From: Paracoccaceae bacterium
GTDB taxonomy: Bacteria; Pseudomonadota; Alphaproteobacteria; Rhodobacterales; Rhodobacteraceae
Reading direction: 5' to 3'
NCBI GenBank assembly: GCA_958296035.1
Contig: OY282431.1
Span: 1,119,001-1,183,000 of the forward strand
DNA: 64,000 bases
Positions 8,653 through 18,515 of the stretch are shown in pieces. Under the pieces are notes generated by a model, which ran no database searches, was not told where the DNA came from, and saw nothing but the letters and a program-made list of their open reading frames with translations. Every line of letters starts with the position of its first letter. Position 1 is the stretch's first letter. A program made the position numbers and the translations under genes.

Positions 8653-10259
8653 CCCGCGTCGGCGTGCCGCATTACACCTGAAGCCGGATCATTCCACAAC
8701 ACCCGGCGCAGCTTGACATCAGCCTCCCTCGAGCCATCGGCCACGACCACCATACCAGCATGCTGTGAGAATCCCATTCCCACACCACCTCCGTGATGAA
8801 TCGAAACCCATGTTGCACCCGAAGATGCGTTAAGCAAGGCGTTGAGCAAGGGCCAGTCAGATACGGTATCGGAGCCATCCCGCATTGCCTCGGTTTCCCG
8901 ATTTGGCGAGGCGACGGAGCCCGAGTCGAGATGGTCCCTGCCAATCACGATCGGTCCATCCAGTTCACCACGCCGCACCATCTGGTTGAATGAAAGCCCG
9001 AGGCGATGACGGTCGCCAAGTCCAACCCAGCAAATGCGCGCCGGAAGCCCCTGGAATCGAATACGCCCCCGAGCCATGTCCAGCCAGTTGTGGAGATGTA
9101 CGTTGTCCGGAAGCAGCGACTTGACCATCTCATCGGTACGGTAGATGTCCTCTGGGTTGCCAGACAGTGCAACCCAACGGAATGGTCCGATGCCTCGGCA
9201 AAACAGTGGTCGGATATAGGCCGGGACAAATCCTGGAAAACTGAAGGCACTCTCCAGCCCTTCCTGCAATGCGACCTGGCGAATATTGTTGCCATAATCG
9301 ACCGTTGGCACGCCGGCACGTGCGAAGGCAACCATGGCTTCGACATGAACGCGGATCGACTGCCGCGCAGCTGTCTCGACTGCTTTTCGGTCACGAGAAA
9401 TCAAGTCCCGCCACCGGGTCAGATCCCAGCCCTTAGGCAGGTATCCGTTGGCCGGGTCGTGCGCCGATGTCTGGTCGGTCACCAGATCCGGCCGCACGCC
9501 GCGGGCCAGAAGCTCGGGAAATACGTCGGCTGCATTTGCCAGCAGTCCTACCGATCGTGCCTCTCCTGCTGCTGTCCACCGCTTGATACGTGCCAGGGCA
9601 TCTTCCAGAGAGGTGGTACTTTCATCAAGGTAGCCAGTGGACATACGGAATGCGATGCGTTCTGGATCACACTCCACGACCAGGCAGCAGGCACCGGCCA
9701 TAACGGCTGCCAGCGGCTGCGCACCACCCATTCCACCCAACCCTGCGGTCAATATCCACTTGCCCTGCAAGTTTCCGCCATAATGCTGGCGCCCGGCCTC
9801 GCAAAATGTTTCATAGGTACCTTGCACAATGCCCTGTGTGCCGATGTAAATCCACGAGCCGGCGGTCATCTGACCGTACATCATGAGACCCTTGCGGTCG
9901 AGTTCGTTGAAAGTATCCCAATTGGCCCAGTGAGGAACGATGTTTGAATTGGCTATCAATATGCGGGGCGCAAATTCATGGGTCCGAAAGACGCCGACCG
10001 GCCGACCGGACTGAACAAGAAGTGTTTCATCGGATTCCAGAGACAGCATGGCTGCCAGCATGCGGTCAAAGTCCTGCCAGGAGCGTGCAGCTCGTCCAAT
10101 TCCGCCATAGACGATGAGTTCTTGCGGGTTCTCTGCGACTTCCGCATCCAGGTTGTTCTGAATCATTCGGAAGGCGGCCTCGACAGGCCAGCTTTTGCAA
10201 TTCAACTCCGGTCCTCGGGGAGCGCGGATACGCCGTGCATTTGCTTGTCGAGTGTTCAT
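8580..10259 (-). CDS. hutU: Urocanate hydratase
   Basis: A 559-residue urocanase, normal length. It adds water across urocanate to give 4-imidazolone-5-propionate, the second step of histidine breakdown, with NAD+ as an electrophilic cofactor. Seen: [11 protein letters not shown] near residue 52, the Rossmann-type [10 protein letters not shown] near residue 173, [10 protein letters not shown] near residue 265, and [17 protein letters not shown] near residue 489. The ATG at 10259 overlaps the hutH stop (ATGA), so it is coupled to hutH in the minus-strand operon hutI-hutH-hutU. The last 24 codons overlap the end of the convergent DUF2927 gene. Confidence 0.97.
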   Translation of the reverse strand: MNTRQANARRIRAPRGPELNCKSWPVEAAFRMIQNNLDAEVAENPQELIVYGGIGRAARSWQDFDRMLAAMLSLESDETLLVQSGRPVGVFRTHEFAPRILIANSNIVPHWANWDTFNELDRKGLMMYGQMTAGSWIYIGTQGIVQGTYETFCEAGRQHYGGNLQGKWILTAGLGGMGGAQPLAAVMAGACCLVVECDPERIAFRMSTGYLDESTTSLEDALARIKRWTAAGEARSVGLLANAADVFPELLARGVRPDLVTDQTSAHDPANGYLPKGWDLTRWRDLISRDRKAVETAARQSIRVHVEAMVAFARAGVPTVDYGNNIRQVALQEGLESAFSFPGFVPAYIRPLFCRGIGPFRWVALSGNPEDIYRTDEMVKSLLPDNVHLHNWLDMARGRIRFQGLPARICWVGLGDRHRLGLSFNQMVRRGELDGPIVIGRDHLDSGSVASPNRETEAMRDGSDTVSDWPLLNALLNASSGATWVSIHHGGGVGMGFSQHAGMVVVADGSREADVKLRRVLWNDPASGVMRHADAGYEEASSCATRAGLCLPSLGIGCT

Positions 10260-11785
10260 GTTACTGCCTCGAGTTGAGGACCGTTCTCTGGAACCAGCCT
10301 TCCTTCTCTCACCAAATTGGCCACGGCCGATATGTCGGGCGCCAAATGGCGGTCGCGGTCAATGCTCTTGGAAACGTGTCGAACGCGCGCCAGGAATTTC
10401 ACCAGGACGGGGCTCGATTTAAGAGGCTTCCGGAACTCCAATCCCTGTGCAGCACACAGGGCTTCCACCGCGATTAGCTTCCTGAGATTGGTATTCATTT
10501 CCAATAGGCGATGTGCTGCATGACATGCCATGGAAACGTGATCCTCCTGGTTGGCCGAGGTTGGCAGGGAGTCCACGACGCGCGGGTTAGCAAGCGCCTT
10601 GTTTTCCGATGCCAGTGCTGCAGAGACAATCTCGGCAGCCATCAGGCCGGAATTGAGACCGGGCTCCGATGCCAGGAAGGCAGGAAGCCCGAAAGATACA
10701 GCCGGGTCGACAAGCATCGCAATCCGCCGCTGCGAGATTGATCCGATCTCGGCAATGGCCATAGCGATCTGGTCTGCAGCAAATCCAACCGGCTCAGCAT
10801 GGAAATTGCCGCCCGACACGATGCTACCGTCGCTCAATACAAGCGGGTTGTCAGTAACGGCCCCGGCCTCGATCTTCAGCACAGCTGCTGCCTGACGTAA
10901 AACGGTGACGCTCGCTCCCAAAACCTGTGGCTGGCAACGAATGCAATAGGGATCCTGCACCCGATCATCATCATATCGGTGACTCTGGCGGATTTCCGAA
11001 TTTTCAAGCAGGGCCCTCAACGCGCCGGCGACTTCGATTTGCCCGGCATGCCCGCGTAAGACATGCAATTCAGGTCGGAAGGGAGCCGGAGTCGCCAGGG
11101 CGGCGTCGGTAGACATTGCTCCCGTCGTCAACGAAGACATCGCCAGGAGCCAGGATTCAAACAGTGCTACAAGCGTAATTGCTGTTGATACCTGCGTCCC
11201 GTTGATCATGGCAAGGCCTTCCTTGGGTGCCAGAGTCAAGGGAGCACAGCCAATGCTCTGCAGGGCATGTGCAGCGTAGCAGGCCTTTCCACGATAACTG
11301 ACCTGTCCCTCGCCGAGCATGCCCAAAGCAAGATGAGCCAAGGGCGCCAGGTCACCAGATGCCCCCACTGATCCTTGCGAGGGAATGTGTGGATAGATGC
11401 CATGTTCGAGAAATTTCATGAGCATTTCAACAACACGCCACCTAACCCCGGAGGCCCCACGTGCCAGCGACAAGATCTTGAGTACAATAATCATGCGAAC
11501 AATATCGTCAGGCAGTAATTCACCCACGCCACAACTGTGGCTAAGGATCAGATTGCGCTGCAGTCGGCTCGTTTGCTCCGGCTCGATACGCACGGATGCA
11601 AGCTTGCCAAAACCCGTATTCACTCCGTAAACGGCCTGTGAACCTGCGGCGATCCGCGCTACGAATTGAGCTGCGGTCTCTACCGCGGACTTGCAACCGG
11701 GTGGCAGCTCAAGCGGTGCTCCCTGTTGCAACTGTCGCAACTGCTCCAGAGAGACTCTGTCGGGATCACACAACAAGTCTGCCAC
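10256..11785 (-). CDS. hutH: Histidine ammonia-lyase
   Basis: A 509-residue enzyme that converts histidine to urocanate and ammonia, the entry step of the hut pathway. The Ala-Ser-Gly triad that cyclises to the MIO prosthetic group is at residues 142-144 ([13 protein letters not shown]), matching Ser143 of Pseudomonas HutH when translation starts at GTG 11785. That start gives the family length; a longer frame to 11971 would add 62 residues belonging to hutI in another frame. [12 protein letters not shown] near residue 52 and NQEDHVSM near residue 414 are family motifs. The 5' end overlaps hutI by 20 bases and the 3' end overlaps hutU. Confidence 0.96.
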   Translation of the reverse strand: MADLLCDPDRVSLEQLRQLQQGAPLELPPGCKSAVETAAQFVARIAAGSQAVYGVNTGFGKLASVRIEPEQTSRLQRNLILSHSCGVGELLPDDIVRMIIVLKILSLARGASGVRWRVVEMLMKFLEHGIYPHIPSQGSVGASGDLAPLAHLALGMLGEGQVSYRGKACYAAHALQSIGCAPLTLAPKEGLAMINGTQVSTAITLVALFESWLLAMSSLTTGAMSTDAALATPAPFRPELHVLRGHAGQIEVAGALRALLENSEIRQSHRYDDDRVQDPYCIRCQPQVLGASVTVLRQAAAVLKIEAGAVTDNPLVLSDGSIVSGGNFHAEPVGFAADQIAMAIAEIGSISQRRIAMLVDPAVSFGLPAFLASEPGLNSGLMAAEIVSAALASENKALANPRVVDSLPTSANQEDHVSMACHAAHRLLEMNTNLRKLIAVEALCAAQGLEFRKPLKSSPVLVKFLARVRHVSKSIDRDRHLAPDISAVANLVREGRLVPENGPQLEAVT

Positions 11786-12983
11786 CTCGGTAGAGAGATA
11801 GAAGTGGGCTGAAGCCCATGCGATAAGACAGTTCCGAGGGATGCTCGATGTCCCAGACGGCAATGTCGGCGCGTTTCCTAACCTGCAGTACACCAAGATC
11901 GTATTGCCGCCCGAGTGCACGCGCTGCATTACGGGTTGTACCCACCAAAGCTTCTTCGGGTGTGAGGCCAAACAGATTACACGCCATGTTCATGGCCAGA
12001 AGAAGCGATGTCAATGGAGAGCTTCCCGGGTTGCAATCTGTGGCAATTGCTACAGGTACACCTGCTCGGCGAAGTAGATCAACCGGGGGTTGCCGATACT
12101 GTCCGAGGGTATAGTAGGCGCCGGGCAAAAGGACGGCGACTGTTCCTTTTGCTTTGAGCGCCTCGACGTCCGCTTCCTGGATATATTCGAGGTGATCGGC
12201 AGAGCAGGCGCCGAACTCCGCGGCGAGCGCCGTTCCTCCGCAATGCGAAAGTTGCTCCGCATGAATCTTGACCGGGAGACCGAGCTGGCCTGCTTTTTCG
12301 AACAGTGGCCTGATTTCTTCTGTGGAAAACGCGATCCCTTCACAAAATGCATCCACGGCATCGACCAATCCCAGTTTGCATGCTGACACGAGACCTGCAA
12401 CGGCAACTTCGTCAATATAGTCGCGGGCTCGTCCGGCATACTCCGCAGGCAGAGCATGGGCAGCCAACCATGTGGTGGCTATGTCGACATCGCAACGTGA
12501 CCGCAGTTGACGGGCAACGCGCAACATCTTGGTTTCCGTATTGATGTCGAGACCATATCCTGATTTGACCTCGATTGTAGCGACTCCGTCCTGGCGTAAT
12601 CGGAGAACTCGGGCCGCGGCCTGATCCAGAAGTGCTTCCTCTGAAAGCCCGCGCGTCGCGGCAACGGTCGACACAATCCCACCCTTTTTTCGGCTGGCCT
12701 GCTGGTAATCTATTCCCCGTAATCTGTCCTCGAATTCAGCCGCGCGGTTGCCGCCAAACACAACGTGCGTGTGACAATCAATCAGTGCCGGGGTCATGGT
12801 AGCACCATCAAGATCTATCCACATGACGGCATCTTGTTCGATGTTTTCGGGAATGTTGTCTGAGCTGCCAACCCAGACAATGTGCTCATTCTGGACAGCC
12901 AGCGCGGCATCCTCGATCAGTCCATAGGGAGCTGCAGAATTCTGCATGGTTGCAGCATTGCAGTTTCGATAGATGCAAACCAT
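11766..12983 (-). CDS. hutI: Imidazolonepropionase
   Basis: A 405-residue metal-dependent amidohydrolase. It opens the ring of 4-imidazolone-5-propionate to N-formimidoyl-glutamate, step three of the pathway. The metal site HTHVVFGG is near residue 75, KSGYGL near residue 143, KIHAEQLS near residue 242 and ATDCNPG near residue 321. I place the start at ATG 12983, where similarity to the family begins; 53 upstream in-frame codons look non-coding. First gene of the minus-strand operon. The promoter should lie in the 12984-13219 interval shared with divergent hutF. Confidence 0.94.
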   Translation of the reverse strand: MVCIYRNCNAATMQNSAAPYGLIEDAALAVQNEHIVWVGSSDNIPENIEQDAVMWIDLDGATMTPALIDCHTHVVFGGNRAAEFEDRLRGIDYQQASRKKGGIVSTVAATRGLSEEALLDQAAARVLRLRQDGVATIEVKSGYGLDINTETKMLRVARQLRSRCDVDIATTWLAAHALPAEYAGRARDYIDEVAVAGLVSACKLGLVDAVDAFCEGIAFSTEEIRPLFEKAGQLGLPVKIHAEQLSHCGGTALAAEFGACSADHLEYIQEADVEALKAKGTVAVLLPGAYYTLGQYRQPPVDLLRRAGVPVAIATDCNPGSSPLTSLLLAMNMACNLFGLTPEEALVGTTRNAARALGRQYDLGVLQVRKRADIAVWDIEHPSELSYRMGFSPLLSLYRGGRLVV

Positions 12984-13219
12984 AGAGGGAAAACTTTCCA
13001 GTATGAACGTCTGGCAGGTCCTTTTGGTGTTGCCGTCGGCCTGCCTGGGGTGTCCATTGCACAGATGAAGAGCAGAACAAACCCCGAATATGCCCCCTAA
13101 TGCGCCCAAACGCAACAGCCGACCGCGACACTGTAGATGCAACCCGAATTATGCGCCAGTTCAGTCGGTGGTATTCGCTCCGCACCCTGCCATGAAATGA
13201 GATTGTGGAGGATCTGTCG

Positions 13220-14593
13220 ATGAGACCATGCAAGCAGATATGGGCGGAAACGGCCCTCACATCGGAAGGTTGGCAGGACAAGGTGGAGATCACAATCAAT
13301 TCCGTAGGCCGGATCCTGTCGGTTGATTCGGGTAAAGCACCTCGGGGCGAGCGTCATATGGCCATATTGCCGGCCCCTGTGAATTTGCACAGCCATGCCT
13401 TCCAGCGCGCGATGGCAGGTCTTGCGGAAGTAAGGCTCAAAGGAATAGCTGACGATTTCTGGGGATGGCGGCAGCTCATGTACCGCTTCCTGGAGAAACT
13501 GTCGCCAGGTGATGTCGAGGTCATTGCCGCCCTCGTTCAAGTGGAAATGCTGGAAGCCGGTTTCGGAAGCGTCGTGGAGTTTCACTATCTGCACAACAAT
13601 GTGGATGGCAGCCTATACGCAGACCCTGCCGAGATGCTGGTCCGAATTGCCGCTGCCGCCGACACCAGCGGCATTGGATTGACACTTCTTCCCGTTCTTT
13701 ACGAACAGGCAGGATGTGACGGTAGAGAACTCACAGGTCCTCAAAAACGCTTTCATGCTGATCAAGACCTCTATGCCAGGCTCTGCGTCGGGGCCGGGCA
13801 TGTGGTTAAGGATCTGCCAGCCGATTGTGCCTACGGAACAGCGGTTCATTCGTTACGGGCTGCTTCTCCTGCGTCGGTATCAGAAGTTGAACAATGGGTG
13901 CCGGATCGCCCCTTCCATTTGCACGTTGCGGAGCAACCAGCAGAGGTAAGGGAAGTAGAAGCGGCCTATGGTGCCACGCCCGTGGCGTGGCTGCTTGCCA
14001 ATCTTGAAATCAGCAGTCGCTGGTGCCTGATACACTGCACGCAGATGACCCCGAAGGAGACTATTGATCTGGCAAGGAGCGGAGCGGTCGCGGGACTATG
14101 CCCGATTACCGAAAGCAATCTTGGAGACGGTGTATTTGACGGCGCCAGGTATCTGGCGATGGATGGATGTCTTGGAGTGGGATCGGACTCGAATATCAGG
14201 ATTTCACAGTGCGAAGAGTATCGCACGCTAGAGTACTCGCAGCGCCTTCAAGGTCTCAGTCGATGTGTATTGTCCTCTGGGCACGAATCAGTAGGTCGCC
14301 AGATATTCGAATGCAGTTGTGCCGGAGGTTCCAAGGCAGCAGGCAGGGATTGTGGTACAATAAAGCCAGGTAGCTGGGCCGACCTGATGGAACTTGATAC
14401 GAGCGATATTTGTCTGCAAGGGCTTGAAGGTGATAATTTGTTGGATGCCTGGATATTTGCGGCTAGCGACCGGGTGGTTCACAATGTCTGGTCTGCAGGT
14501 CGCCACCTGGTACAAGATGGAAAGCACATCAACAGGGCTGCTGTCGAGACCAAGTTTCGCGAATTGCGGTGGAAGCTTGGGCGAGCGACTTGA
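13220..14593 (+). CDS. hutF: Formimidoylglutamate deiminase
   Basis: A 457-residue amidohydrolase that turns N-formimidoyl-L-glutamate into N-formyl-L-glutamate plus ammonia. It marks the five-step (HutF-HutG) version of the pathway rather than the HutE/HutG one-step route. Metal-binding NLHSHAFQRAMAGL is near residue 57, LHVAEQPAEV near residue 235, the HCTQM site near residue 274, and GVGSDSNIRIS near residue 319. The start is ATG 13220 behind GGAGG at 13207-13211. It is divergent from hutI with about 240 bases between. The final enzyme, N-formylglutamate deformylase (HutG), and a HutC repressor are not in this window. Confidence 0.93.
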   Translation: MRPCKQIWAETALTSEGWQDKVEITINSVGRILSVDSGKAPRGERHMAILPAPVNLHSHAFQRAMAGLAEVRLKGIADDFWGWRQLMYRFLEKLSPGDVEVIAALVQVEMLEAGFGSVVEFHYLHNNVDGSLYADPAEMLVRIAAAADTSGIGLTLLPVLYEQAGCDGRELTGPQKRFHADQDLYARLCVGAGHVVKDLPADCAYGTAVHSLRAASPASVSEVEQWVPDRPFHLHVAEQPAEVREVEAAYGATPVAWLLANLEISSRWCLIHCTQMTPKETIDLARSGAVAGLCPITESNLGDGVFDGARYLAMDGCLGVGSDSNIRISQCEEYRTLEYSQRLQGLSRCVLSSGHESVGRQIFECSCAGGSKAAGRDCGTIKPGSWADLMELDTSDICLQGLEGDNLLDAWIFAASDRVVHNVWSAGRHLVQDGKHINRAAVETKFRELRWKLGRAT

Positions 14594-14660
14594 GCCGAAC
14601 GCTCGACCAGCCGAAGAACCCTTTTACCTTCGACCGACTGACTACAAGTATGTTCGGGAG

Positions 14661-14735
14661 TGGTGCCTAGGGGCGGAATCGAACCACCGACACGAGGATT
14701 TTCAGTCCACTGCTCTACCCCTGAGCTACCTAGGC
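14661..14735 (-). tRNA. tRNA-Phe (anticodon GAA)
   Basis: Minus-strand cloverleaf: acceptor GCCTAGG/CCTAGGC, D-arm GCTC/GAGC, anticodon loop CTGAAAA (GAA), T-arm GGTGG-TTCGATT-CCGCC, and encoded CCA at 14663-14661. The anticodon stem GTGGA/TCCTC has a T-T mismatch at positions 28/42, unusual for tRNA-Phe and possibly a mildly damaging change. Everything else pairs. Confidence 0.9.
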
Positions 14736-15543
14736 CCAGTTCTCCCGAGCGGTTGCGGCGCGCCCATAAAGTATCGGCTGCAAAAAGTCCAGCATCCTGG
14801 AAGCAGGCCACCTGTTCAGGTATGCATACCAGTCGGCAATTGATGCCGATTGACAGTCAACATCCAGGACGGGCGAATCGATGGATTCACCTGGGTCCCC
14901 AATTCTCGATTGTTGCGGGCGAATTCTTGCCGACTGATCTATATTTCTCTCGAAATTCTGACACCAGGCACGCTGTGTCCATACGAAATCGCCAGGTATC
15001 CCAAGCACTCCCTCAATAGCGTTAACCTTGAGACTCGTTCATAAGTATAACGAAGTGTACACTCAGACGCCTGCCCGCAAGAAAGTAAGACAAATATGCC
15101 GAGGGGTGTGATTCTCGTACTGTGACATTTTGGAACCTACACTGTCCTGCCATCGGCGCTTATGAGGCTCCTGTCAACGCAAGATTGGCCTGGTCTTGGG
15201 TTACACCCGCATGATGCATCCTTTCTTGTCGGTTGAACGGCTTCCGGCGATGGTCGCGGCAGGACTGTCGGGTCGGAACGTCATGTTTTCAGTGCGCTTC
15301 AGCGAGGCAGCTATCTTCTTATCCGCACCATAGGCACGCGGCGCAGGGCCAGCCTGATTCCCCTCAGCAACCCTAATACCGATCCAGTCGGTGCGACGTG
15401 CCAAAGGACGGGACCCATCTGTAATCCGGTAATGCATGCTGCAGCCCAAGGTCCGTTTCGGTCACACATCCACCCGGCATCCCGCGCTATCCCCGTCGGG
15501 TCGCTCGGGAATTCGATTTACGGCTGTTACTTGCGACTTGACG
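14736..15543. other. Decayed intergenic stretch
   Basis: About 800 bases behind tRNA-Phe with no intact gene. On the minus strand, 15201-15449 codes for a short segment containing SRPLARRTDWIGIRVAE. The ending resembles the C-terminal GFRVA pattern of formylglycine-generating (SUMF1-type) enzymes, and an in-frame stop lies just upstream. That identity is weak (about one chance in four). The remainder shows nothing recognisable. Confidence 0.35.
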
Positions 15544-15783
15544 TCAGGACGCCAGCTGCGCCCCGGTCGGCACCAGCCCCGAGGTGACATGACGCCACAA
15601 GGCAACCAGCAACTTGCGCGCCAAGGCAACAATCGCACGCTTGCGCGAGCGACCATCGCGGGCCGAGACATAGCGCCCATACCACAGCGACAGGGCACTG
15701 TCCGGTTGCCATCGTAACCACCGCCAGGCCAGCTGTATCATGGAGCGGCGCACCAGCTGGAAATTGCCTAATGTGGACAGGCC
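15544..15783 (-). pseudogene. IS110-family transposase, C-terminal fragment
   Basis: Minus-strand frame reading GLSTLGNFQLVRRSMIQLAW, then RWLRWQPDSALSLWYGR and KRAIVALARKLLVALWRH. This matches the C-terminal (Transposase_20/IS116) domain of IS110-family DEDD transposases, where a GNxxVRRxMIQLAWRWLR block precedes the conserved A-R-K/R-L-L helix. An in-frame TGA at 15786-15784 cuts it off, and no N-terminal catalytic domain is found upstream. It is a dead remnant. IS110 elements lack clear terminal repeats, so the ends cannot be drawn. Confidence 0.7.
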
Positions 15784-16294
15784 TCATACTTGTACACGCA
15801 CAAATGTTAGCGGGAATTGCTGCTTCTAGACTAAACCTGACGTTTTGCCATCGGCACGTAGCTCCCCTTCCTGAGGTCCCGCAACCTTTCCCCAAGCCAG
15901 CACTCCATACCATTCACCTCGATACTGTCGCATGTCTCCCTGTCCATCCTGCCAATTCTGCCCCTGCTACGTACTCTGGTCCAGGCTCCGTACTGAATGT
16001 TCAGGCGCCAATTCTCCTATGAGCCCCCTGATCAAGCGATTCCTGTCATCGGCTTTCTCCTGCTCTGTGCGCTGCTCTCTCTCACTCTTACCTTCCGGCT
16101 GCCAGAGTCTTCTGCAACGGAATTGGGCTGAATCGGCTTTCGTCAATCTTCGCCCCAATCATCGGGGTGCAGAATTATTCGGGTCAACCGTGAGACCACC
16201 AGTTGGACAAAGGCAAATGTCTTGGTAAGGCAACCATAGTCTTCGTTGCTGAGGCGTAGAGTTGCCTTCAGCATGAATGGTTCAGAACTAGGCC
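15784..16294. other. Intergenic, no gene seen
   Basis: About 510 bases between the transposase fragment and the 3' end of rluB. Short reading frames on both strands lack any domain. It may include more of the degraded insertion element, but nothing is recognisable. Confidence 0.4.
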
Positions 16295-17026
16295 CTAGGA
16301 ATTGCGCTGGTAACCTATCCGGTTATCACCAAGCCGATCGCGAAGGATTTTGCGCCGGACCTCCGCAACCGCACCGGGCCGCAGGTCGCCGAGAACGAAT
16401 GGGCCGAAGGAAACCCTAATAAGCCGATTGACCTGAAGGTTTACAAATTCGAATGCGCGCCTAACTTCCCTGTTTCTCCCCCGACGAAGAGTTACCGTGT
16501 ACCAGGCGTTGGCTCGAGTCTGGTGGTCCAGAGAAACTTGCAGCGGGCCGAGTTTCTGGCCCTTGACACGAACGCCTCGCTTCAGCAGTTGAATCTGCGA
16601 GTCTTTCAACCGACCTCTGGCACGAACCCGATATCGTCGAAGCCAACCTGTTGCCGGTCGTTCCATCCATTGTTTCAATTCGCCATCATTGGTGAGCAGA
16701 AGCAAACCCTCTGAGCCAAGGTCAAGCCGCCCGACGGAAAGAACCCGAGGCAAACCTTCTGGAAGGTTGGAAAATACTGTATCGCGGCCCTTTTCGTCAC
16801 GTTCGGTCGTAACGAGTCCCGCCGGTTTGTGGTAGCGCCATACTCTCGTCGGCTCGGGGCGGGGAATTCGCTTGCCATCGACTTTGATTTCATCGTTCAA
16901 GCCAATTTGGACGCCTGGACTTTTCAGTACTTTACCGTTGACTGAGATACGTCCTGCCTGAACCATTTTTTCGGCGACACGTCGGGAAGCCACGCCAGCG
17001 CGGGAAAGAATCTTGGACACCCGCAT
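16295..17026 (-). CDS. rluB: rRNA pseudouridine synthase, RluB type
   Basis: A 243-residue RsuA/RluB-family enzyme; in E. coli RluB converts U2605 of 23S rRNA to pseudouridine. An N-terminal S4 RNA-binding domain (ILSRAGVASRR, residues 6-16) is followed by the catalytic domain, with the nucleophilic Asp in SVGRLDLGSEGLLLLTNDG near residue 100, then a GRNREVRR helix near residue 187. The start is ATG 17026; the longer frame to 17086 adds 20 residues before the S4 domain. RluF, RsuA or RluE function cannot be excluded, but domain layout and the tadA neighbour favour RluB. It is divergent from tadA. Confidence 0.88.
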   Translation of the reverse strand: MRVSKILSRAGVASRRVAEKMVQAGRISVNGKVLKSPGVQIGLNDEIKVDGKRIPRPEPTRVWRYHKPAGLVTTERDEKGRDTVFSNLPEGLPRVLSVGRLDLGSEGLLLLTNDGELKQWMERPATGWLRRYRVRARGRLKDSQIQLLKRGVRVKGQKLGPLQVSLDHQTRANAWYTVTLRRGRNREVRRAFEFVNLQVNRLIRVSFGPFVLGDLRPGAVAEVRRKILRDRLGDNRIGYQRNS

Positions 17027-17221
17027 CGTGGCTGACGGGTACTCTGAATTGTCAATCCTGTTCACAGTTAAGGGCTCCCAAACCAATTGCCGCTTGCAGA
17101 GTAGCCCTGTTCAGGCATAATTTCCACAGCCAAACCGGAGCCGAAAGTACAGGTTGGTCGAAACACCGGTACTGAAGTCGCGGTTGGCTGAATCAAGACT
17201 TAGGGAGAAACCACAAGAGAC

Positions 17222-17671
17222 ATGCGTGATTTCATGAGCATGGCATTGCGGCAAGCAGAAGTCGCGGCAAGGAACGTCGAGGTACCGGTGGGAGCGATTG
17301 TTGTCTCACCGGATGGCAGGGTTGTATCTTCCGCCCATAATGAAGTCGTGGCCCGGAGTGACCCGACCGCCCATGCCGAGATTCTGGCGATCCGAAGGGC
17401 CTGCCGCCAGATTGGATCCGAACGCCTTCCGGGACATAGTATTTTCGTAACTCTGGAACCCTGCGCAATGTGCGCATCGGCGATTTCGCAGGCGAGACTA
17501 GGGCGACTGTATTTTGGTGCTTACGATGCTAAGTCAGGCGGTGTCGAACATGGTCCCAGAGTCTTTGCCCATCGCCAATGCCACTTTCGGCCCGAGGTGT
17601 ATGGCGGATTTAGTGAAGGTGGCTCCGAGGCACTGCTGAAAGCGTTCTTTTCCGAGCGCCGTCGCAAATAG
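17222..17671 (+). CDS. tadA: tRNA-specific adenosine(34) deaminase
   Basis: A 149-residue zinc deaminase that converts A34 of tRNA-Arg(ACG) to inosine. The zinc and proton-shuttle motif HAE is at residues 51-53 and PCAMC at 80-84. Length is normal. ATG 17222 is used here; ATG 17234 is an equally possible start. It is divergent from rluB, an arrangement common in Rhodobacterales. Confidence 0.94.
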   Translation: MRDFMSMALRQAEVAARNVEVPVGAIVVSPDGRVVSSAHNEVVARSDPTAHAEILAIRRACRQIGSERLPGHSIFVTLEPCAMCASAISQARLGRLYFGAYDAKSGGVEHGPRVFAHRQCHFRPEVYGGFSEGGSEALLKAFFSERRRK

Positions 17672-17805
17672 TGCGGTCAAGCGGTTCCCGGCGATTCTTG
17701 CAATGCGCAGAAGCCACAATGCCGCCTGCTAAGTTCTGATCAAGGCGTTTCCCCTGGAAAGGGTTTACAGGGAGCACGGCGTCAAGACAAAAGGAGACAA
17801 TCTAC

Positions 17806-18483
17806 GTGGAAAACTGGAACAGTTATGTAGACTTGTACTGCGAAAGGACCATGCCAGGGCTTTGGAACGAGCCGCTAAACGCAGTCACCAATCTGGCTTT
17901 CATCATTTCGGCACTCGTCGTGTTGCGACTGTTCCGTAACGAGCACATTTTCGTCGTGAAGATTCTTATGCTCAATCTCGCGGCGATCGGAATTGGTTCT
18001 GGATTGTTTCACACATTTGCCAGCAGGTGGGCGTCCTTGCTTGATGTGCTTGCAATCGCGTCATTCATATTTGTTTATCTGTATGCAGCCAATCGCCATT
18101 TTCTGGGACTGTCCACGATGTGGTCGACGGCTCTTACCGTGTTGGCGATTCCCTACACACCTCTCACAACATTCGGGCTCCTGCAACTCTTGCCTGAACT
18201 CGGAGGATCAGCAACCTATGCCTCAATAAACCTGCTCATATATGGTTATGCCTTGCTACTGTGGGGCCGCTTTCCCGTCCTGGCCAGGCAGCTACTGGTG
18301 GGTGCCTTGTTGTTAAGTGTATCGATTGGCTTCAGAATTGTCGACGGTCCAGTATGTACCAGTTTGCCGGTCGGAACACACTGGGTTTGGCACCTCCTGA
18401 ATGCCGTCATGCTGGGATGGATGATAATTGCATTGAGGAGTCATACTGTTGCCAATAGACGCGGACCAACACCCACTACGTGA
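17806..18483 (+). CDS. Ceramidase-domain membrane protein
   Basis: A 225-residue polytopic membrane protein of the alkaline ceramidase/PAQR-like (CREST) superfamily. About seven hydrophobic segments are visible. Conserved polar residues are in the N-terminal WNEPLNAVTNLAF (residues 20-32), SGLFHTFASRW near residue 66 with the metal-binding His, a following Asp in SLLDVLA, and GTHWVWHLLNA near residue 194 with two more His. Eukaryotic relatives hydrolyse ceramides in membranes; the bacterial substrate is not established. The start is GTG 17806 with AAGGAG about 10 bases upstream. It lies before gatC with a 32-base gap. Confidence 0.82.
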   Translation: MENWNSYVDLYCERTMPGLWNEPLNAVTNLAFIISALVVLRLFRNEHIFVVKILMLNLAAIGIGSGLFHTFASRWASLLDVLAIASFIFVYLYAANRHFLGLSTMWSTALTVLAIPYTPLTTFGLLQLLPELGGSATYASINLLIYGYALLLWGRFPVLARQLLVGALLLSVSIGFRIVDGPVCTSLPVGTHWVWHLLNAVMLGWMIIALRSHTVANRRGPTPTT

Positions 18484-18515
18484 ATTGATTGTTTTGAGGG
18501 ATACGGATTTTCGGC

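Noticed and set aside
9006-9947. 313-codon plus-strand frame
   Set aside because: It is antisense to hutU, a well-supported urocanase.
10256-11971. Longer hutH with 62 more N-terminal residues
   Set aside because: The extra part lies antiparallel to no feature but inside the hutI coding region in another frame, and the GTG at 11785 places the MIO serine at the family position 143.
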